DNA from: UBA7236 sp964638865
GTDB taxonomy: Bacteria > Bacteroidota > Bacteroidia > Chitinophagales > BACL12
DNA length: 11,448 bases
Assembly: GCA_964638865.1 (NCBI GenBank)
Contig: CAZXBG010000128.1
Location: 1 to 11,448, forward strand
Reading direction: 5' to 3'
Shown here: positions 7,602 to 11,448 of the stretch, one piece after another
Numbering within the stretch: the first letter of the stretch is position 1
Layout of the letters: each line of letters opens with the position of its first letter
Translations under genes and position numbers: made by a program
The notes under the pieces: generated by a model
Told to the model about the DNA's origin: nothing
Databases searched by the model: none
Seen by the model: only the letters and a program-made list of their open reading frames with translations

Positions 7602-7628
7602 TTAATCTGAACCCTGGTTTCAGATTAA
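7602..7628 (-). terminator. 10-bp-stem hairpin, possible terminator of the SBBP/PKD gene
   Basis: TTAATCTGAA (7602-7611) and TTCAGATTAA (7619-7628) are perfect complements separated by the 7-nt loop CCCTGGT. The hairpin begins 34 nt after the stop codon of the minus-strand SBBP/PKD gene. On that strand it is followed by CGCCTAATTTTACC, which has only a short T run, so a weak terminator or mRNA-end stabiliser is plausible. On the plus strand it is about 220 nt past the LVIVD gene stop and could serve both. It overlaps the repeat cluster and may instead be part of that element. Confidence 0.4.
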
Positions 7629-7662
7629 ATTGAAAATCGTCAATTGAAAATTGCCAAATCCT

Positions 7663-10600
7663 TTACCGCACTAACGTAAAATTCCCTTGTTTGAAATAAT
7701 CAACATTATCCAATCCTTTTCCGCTCACTACATAAACATAAACATCTAACTCCTGCTCCACGCCATTGTAAACACCATTCCAACCTTTAACCGGATCGTT
7801 ACTGAGGAAAAGAAGTTCGCCCCAACGATTATAAATCTTAAATTCGAAATCGCTCAATCCATAATTTAAAGGAAGAAAGAAATCATTCACTCCATCTCCA
7901 TTTGGAGAAAAGGCATTGGGAACATCTAATATCGAAATCTCCTCAATAATTATTGTATCACAAATTTTACTTTCGCAACCAAATTCATTGGTTACTGTCA
8001 GACAAACCTCGAAAACACCTGCAATTGGATATAAATGAACCGGATTTTCCTCTGTGGAGGTAAATCCATCCCCAAATTCCCAAAACCATTCCACTGCGTC
8101 TAAACTTTCATCGGTAAAATTGGTAGGGGAGAAAACCGTAGCAGGGTTTGGACTAAAAGTAAATTCAGCCTCAGGATAATCATAAACAGTTACTTCTATG
8201 GTGGTTGTATCATCAGGAACGCAATCTAATGCAGAATTTGCAATTAAAGTTACCGTATAGGTTCCGGGTGTATCATAACTGTGTGCAGGATTTTCTTCCG
8301 TGGAAGTAGAGCCATCTCCAAAATCCCAATTGTAAGAAGCGGAATTTACACTGTTATTGTCAAATTCAACATCAACCGGAAAACACCCGCTTATTGGATC
8401 AGCCGTGAACTCGGCTGCGGTTGCCGATTGTGTTAGCGAGAATTTGAACACCCCTAAATTACAATTTGAGCTATTATTGGTATTACTCACAACATCATCC
8501 GTTGTTGGAAAATCATCATTACCTCCGCACCCTGCACAAACTGCCTGATATACCACTCCGGTTTTATCGAAACGGCTTGTACCGCCATCAACGTGTTCTC
8601 CGCTCAATGGTCCACCAAAGTAAGTAGAATAGATCAAGCTGGTCATATTTTCTTCAAACACAACAAGATAAAAGTCACTGCCATCAGTAGAAGATTGAAA
8701 AGCATCTCCAGTAATCGGCATATCATGCACAGTGCCAGTAGCCGGGTTATAAAATTGATTTACACTACCTCCCCATCCTGAAACATAGATATAATTGCAA
8801 TTATCAACCAAAAAGGCCGTTGGGGAGATATTCACTGCATTATCACCGCTCCCAAAAACTGTGGAAAACTCCATTTCCGAAAGGGTAGAATCCAATTTCG
8901 TGATATATTGTGAGCTTCCGGGATTTTCATAAACAGCGCCAATTACAGGGTAACTCCCCAAAGTTTGACCAGTGATAAATATGGAATTTACATCATCTAT
9001 TTCTGTAAGCATAGTCTGGTCGTAATTATTTGTCCCAATATAAGTGCTATTAAATATTTCGGTAGCATTTATTTCAATGGTCATTACAAAGCCATCGCAG
9101 GTTCCGCCTTTATAGGTTTCATTAAGTGCACCTGTTGTGGTAGGGAAATTATTACTTGCTGTTCCACCGCAAACAACAAATTTTGAAGAATTCATTTTTT
9201 TGATACTATATACTGCATCATCGGAGGAACCGCCTACAAAGCTGCACCAATTTAGTTCGGAGAGATCTTCATTCAGTTTGGCTACAAACCCATCTTGCTG
9301 TCCGCCAATAGTACTTTGAAAAACACCTGCAGTAACGGGCATATCTGAAGAGCGGGTGCAGGAAGCCACATAAATATTACCCAAACCATCAACAGTAACC
9401 TCACCTCGGGCATGGTCACCATAATTATAGGAGGTGCTTCCGGTATTTAAAGCATCGTTCCCGGTTCCACCCAAAAATGTAGATCCAATCAAAGCAGTAC
9501 CGTCTACATTGAATTTTGTTACAAAAGCATCACTGCCGGTATTAAAATACAGCACACCTTCAATAATTATAAATGCACCGGCATTAAAAGTATTATCGAA
9601 ACAACCTGCAGTAACCGGATAGTCGTTAGACCCGGTAGCTCCAAAAACGATCAATTCATTATCATTATTTACGATCAAACTATAAGGAAGATCGTTTGAA
9701 GTGCCACCACAATAGGTAGAATAAATTAAACTGGTTCCATCAGGAGTAAATTTCGAAATGGTAATGTCGGCTACGTAAAAATCAGTACCGGGCACATAAG
9801 CGTCCTGGAATGCACCAACAGTTAGGGGATAACCATCGTCAAAAGAGATTCCAGCACCATATAAATTTCCTTCCTCATCATAGGTTGCGGAATATCCCCA
9901 ATTGTCGGCAGTAGAACCGGAATAACTGGCAAATATCAAGATAGCAGGATCAATTGTTAATTCAATATTTTTATCATAACCATTTGGAAATGAAAATGAT
10001 ACCGTTGTAGACTCCAATATAAAATCACATTCAACCATAGTTTTTACCCCTGCTACCATTTGATACGCAATTGGGTGCATTTCCAGTATTGTATTGATGG
10101 AAGTAATCAGTTCCAGATTTCCCCCGCTGATGCGAATATCCTGTAATCCTTCATACCGGAACCGAATTTGAGAAGCGTTGGCATTTGGAGCAAGTATAAG
10201 GTCGTATTTCATGGAATTGCTCTGACTGTAAACTAACAAGTCGGTTCCGGGATACAGTTGTTCATATCTTATAGCACCATATGCGGGCACCCCGCCTTTC
10301 CATTTGGATTCGTCGTTACCATGAAAATAATTGTAATAATTATCGAATTTATTTTCTCCGGTAACTTTGACATTGGGATTGGCATTTTGAAAATGCGTTC
10401 TGAATGCGTGTTTTTTTAATATGAAATTCTTAATATCCTCCGCATTACCCTCGTGTTTATAATGTCCCAATTCGGAAGAATTAGAAAAACCCCAGGTAAA
10501 CCTGTCCTTTTCGAGATACAGATTTCCTCCGTAAACTGGAGTAGAGAACAGAATATTTTTTTGCCACTGACCATTGTTTTGAATATACTGCAGATCTCCG

Positions 10601-10674
10601 GTTTTGGCATTTGAACCTGCATGTAAAATGGAAATTGAAATGCTAAGAAGCAGTAGAGTATAGATTTTTTTCAT
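7663..10674 (-). CDS. SBBP-repeat/PKD surface protein with gliding-motility (T9SS type B) C-terminal domain
   Basis: A 1003-residue secreted protein. Residues 1-19 are a Sec signal peptide (MKKIYTLLLLSISIS..., cleavage near LHA-G). About 27-243 is the conserved N-terminal domain found ahead of SBBP repeats (begins DLQYIQNNGQW). About 245-745 is a series of SBBP beta-propeller repeats marked by YP[L/V]T.GAF and STY[C/F]GG motifs (for example YPLTVGAF, YPVTAGCF, MPVTAGVF, FPTTTGAL, MPITGDAF). It includes a CAGCGG motif (713-718) that recurs in this protein family. Two PKD domains follow, with WDFGDG (783-788) and WEFGDG (865-870), each with STEENP after it. The last ~87 residues form a type B sorting domain: NAFSPNGDGVND (920-931), YNRWGE (948-953) and a KQGNFTLVR end. 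The protein is expected to be exported by T9SS and anchored or released at the surface, probably for adhesion or motility; no catalytic site is seen. Alternative starts lie at 10683 and 10680 (ATG) and 10689 (TTG). ATG 10674 gives the most typical signal peptide. Confidence 0.92.
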   Translation of the reverse strand: MKKIYTLLLLSISISILHAGSNAKTGDLQYIQNNGQWQKNILFSTPVYGGNLYLEKDRFTWGFSNSSELGHYKHEGNAEDIKNFILKKHAFRTHFQNANPNVKVTGENKFDNYYNYFHGNDESKWKGGVPAYGAIRYEQLYPGTDLLVYSQSNSMKYDLILAPNANASQIRFRYEGLQDIRISGGNLELITSINTILEMHPIAYQMVAGVKTMVECDFILESTTVSFSFPNGYDKNIELTIDPAILIFASYSGSTADNWGYSATYDEEGNLYGAGISFDDGYPLTVGAFQDAYVPGTDFYVADITISKFTPDGTSLIYSTYCGGTSNDLPYSLIVNNDNELIVFGATGSNDYPVTAGCFDNTFNAGAFIIIEGVLYFNTGSDAFVTKFNVDGTALIGSTFLGGTGNDALNTGSTSYNYGDHARGEVTVDGLGNIYVASCTRSSDMPVTAGVFQSTIGGQQDGFVAKLNEDLSELNWCSFVGGSSDDAVYSIKKMNSSKFVVCGGTASNNFPTTTGALNETYKGGTCDGFVMTIEINATEIFNSTYIGTNNYDQTMLTEIDDVNSIFITGQTLGSYPVIGAVYENPGSSQYITKLDSTLSEMEFSTVFGSGDNAVNISPTAFLVDNCNYIYVSGWGGSVNQFYNPATGTVHDMPITGDAFQSSTDGSDFYLVVFEENMTSLIYSTYFGGPLSGEHVDGGTSRFDKTGVVYQAVCAGCGGNDDFPTTDDVVSNTNNSSNCNLGVFKFSLTQSATAAEFTADPISGCFPVDVEFDNNSVNSASYNWDFGDGSTSTEENPAHSYDTPGTYTVTLIANSALDCVPDDTTTIEVTVYDYPEAEFTFSPNPATVFSPTNFTDESLDAVEWFWEFGDGFTSTEENPVHLYPIAGVFEVCLTVTNEFGCESKICDTIIIEEISILDVPNAFSPNGDGVNDFFLPLNYGLSDFEFKIYNRWGELLFLSNDPVKGWNGVYNGVEQELDVYVYVVSGKGLDNVDYFKQGNFTLVR

Positions 10675-10728
10675 TTGCATCATTTTCAAAACCCGAATTT
10701 AAACAATTTTACGATAATTTCGGGCACT

Positions 10729-10736
10729 CAAAAGTA
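10729..10736 (-). promoter_or_regulatory. -7 promoter element TACTTTTG of the SBBP/PKD gene
   Basis: On the minus strand TACTTTTG (10736-10729) matches the Bacteroidota -7 consensus TAnnTTTG exactly. A TTTC (10760-10757) lies 20 nt upstream, one base from the -33 TTTG. The leader to the ATG at 10674 would be about 50 nt. The -33 position falls inside the first codons of the divergent Nudix gene (10751), so the two transcription units overlap at their 5' ends. Confidence 0.45.
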
Positions 10737-10750
10737 ATCTTTACGCGAAT

Positions 10751-11380
10751 ATGATAGAAACATTTGCCAACATACTTTCAGATAAGATCAAATTAGGGTT
10801 GCCTGGTTTGGAAGCACATAAAATTATGGCGCCAGTTGCGCGTCCTATCGAAAATTTTGAGGAAAAGGATTATCCCTCCGCAAAAAAAGGTGCAGTGTTG
10901 ATATTATTTTATCCTGTGCTCGAAGAAATTTTTATGGTTTTAATAAAACGCCCTTCGTACGATGGTGTGCATGGAGGACAGGTAAGTTTTCCGGGAGGGA
11001 AAGTGGAAGAAACGGATAAGGATACTTCTTTTACCGCATTGCGCGAAACTGAAGAAGAAATTGGCGTTGAAAGATCTCAAATTAAAATATTTGGACAACT
11101 GAGTAACATTTATATCCCTCCCAGTAATTTTTTTGTATATCCGTATTTAGGATTGATAAAATCTAAACCTGATTTTTTTCCGGATAAAAATGAGGTGGAA
11201 TATATAATAGAAACTCCGGTAAATATTTTATTGGATCAAACAAATAAATCAACTATAAATATCAATAGAAAGGATATCAATTTTGAAGCTCCATGTTATC
11301 TCATTAATAAACACAGGGTTTGGGGAGCTACGGCAATAATATTGAGTGAGTTAGAATTTTTGTTGCGCAACATCAAATAA
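10751..11380 (+). CDS. CoA pyrophosphatase-type Nudix hydrolase (NudL/NUDT7 family)
   Basis: A 209-residue cytoplasmic enzyme predicted to cleave CoA and CoA derivatives to 3',5'-ADP and 4'-phosphopantetheine using Mg2+ or Mn2+. The family signature just before the Nudix box is present: LIKRPSYDGVHGGQVSFPGG (64-83). It matches the NudL-type pattern of an Arg, then a His-x-Gly-Gln-Val, then Phe-Pro-Gly-Gly. The Nudix box follows with GGK (82-84), then RETEEEIGV (98-106), including the metal-binding Glu residues E99, E102 and E103. As in E. coli NudL and mammalian NUDT7, there is a TD pair (T88, D89) and one extra residue between the Gly and the Arg compared with the general Nudix pattern. The C-terminal VWGATAIILSELEFLL (190-205) is also typical. 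The start is ATG 10751; 76 nt separate it from the divergent SBBP/PKD start. A plus-strand promoter is not clear: TAATTTCG (10715-10722) is one mismatch from the -7 consensus but lacks a -33. CoA specificity is inferred from motifs. Confidence 0.92.
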   Translation: MIETFANILSDKIKLGLPGLEAHKIMAPVARPIENFEEKDYPSAKKGAVLILFYPVLEEIFMVLIKRPSYDGVHGGQVSFPGGKVEETDKDTSFTALRETEEEIGVERSQIKIFGQLSNIYIPPSNFFVYPYLGLIKSKPDFFPDKNEVEYIIETPVNILLDQTNKSTININRKDINFEAPCYLINKHRVWGATAIILSELEFLLRNIK

Positions 11381-11448
11381 AAACAGCAACGAATAAAAAC
11401 AAGTAAATAACACAATTTACCTTTCTTTTGGCTGTTCATTCGTGCATT
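11381..11448. other. right-edge intergenic sequence, nothing identified
   Basis: A short A-rich stretch after the Nudix stop codon. I see no hairpin followed by a T run, no tRNA-like end and no start of a following gene before the window closes. Confidence 0.5.

Larger units (their letters stand above)
7408..7646. repeat. degenerate ~60-nt intergenic repeat cluster around the assembly gap
   Basis: Two kinds of short block recur here. Block A: TTTCGAAATATGCTCAATCG (7408-7427) and CTTCAAAGTACGCTCAATTG (7569-7588) match at 15 of 20 positions, and all five differences are transitions. A shorter degenerate copy, TTGAAAATCGTCAATTG, is at 7630-7646. Block B: ACCAGGGTT occurs at 7447-7455, again at 7556-7564, and in inverted form (AACCCTGGT) at 7610-7618. 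The A-B order and the roughly 50-60-nt spacing suggest a decayed tandem array, part of which is hidden in the N run. I do not recognise the element. Confidence 0.5.

Noticed and set aside
7379..7633. 84-residue plus-strand frame running through the N run
   Set aside because: Its middle is made only of Ns and the flanks are intergenic repeat sequence, so it is an assembly artefact.
10416..10622. 68-residue minus-strand frame inside the SBBP/PKD gene, and the plus-strand frames opposite it
   Set aside because: They are shadows of the long gene, whose domain content is clear. None has a signal or motif of its own.
11434..11441. GTTCATTC, the half-site of the 18-bp palindrome, near the right edge
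   Set aside because: The matching second arm is absent and an 8-mer match is not unusual in a window of this length.
1..11448. A defence, toxin-antitoxin, CRISPR or mobile element system
   Set aside because: I looked for nucleases, helicases, transposases, integrases, spaced direct repeats and small paired genes and found none. The genes are envelope proteins and ordinary enzymes.

Overview
The window looks like a chromosomal segment from a free-living member of the Bacteroidota. The lineage may be Chitinophagales, Saprospirales or Flavobacteriales; I cannot resolve it further. The evidence is AT-rich DNA, two large secreted proteins ending in type IX secretion (T9SS) sorting domains (one type A, one type B), PKD domains, a Bacteroidota-type LVIVD-repeat lipoprotein, a near absence of Shine-Dalgarno sites and several good TAnnTTTG promoter elements. 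A run of 100 Ns (7456-7555) shows that this is a scaffolded draft assembly.

Layout. 157-3346 (minus strand): a secreted multi-domain PKD/Ig-like protein with a T9SS type A tail, followed after 4 nt by a class 3 (fatty) aldehyde dehydrogenase. 3347-3760: a 414-nt AT-rich divergent intergenic region. 3761-5240 (plus): a Tat-signal calcineurin-like metallophosphoesterase and a 152-residue protein I do not recognise. 5249-5989 (minus): an outer-membrane beta-barrel protein convergent with the unknown gene. The two stop codons lie inside one 18-bp perfect palindrome. 6093-7382 (plus): an LVIVD-repeat beta-propeller lipoprotein. 7383-7662: an intergenic region with the assembly gap, degenerate repeats and a 10-bp-stem hairpin. 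7663-10674 (minus): a 1003-residue SBBP-repeat/PKD protein with a gliding-motility (T9SS type B) C-terminal domain. 10751-11380 (plus): a CoA-pyrophosphatase-type Nudix hydrolase, divergent from it.

How the genes relate. Five of the eight genes encode proteins predicted to be exported (two T9SS substrates, an outer-membrane barrel, a lipoprotein and a Tat-exported phosphoesterase), so this is mostly cell-envelope and surface coding. The two soluble enzymes, the aldehyde dehydrogenase and the CoA diphosphatase, are housekeeping or detoxification type. Apart from the 2-gene minus-strand pair at the left end, strand switches are frequent and there is no sign of one coordinated pathway.

I found no defence system, CRISPR array, RNA gene, transposase or phage gene. 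The features that annotation does not readily explain are the degenerate repeat cluster at the assembly gap, the palindrome joining two convergent stop codons, and the unrecognised 152-residue gene.
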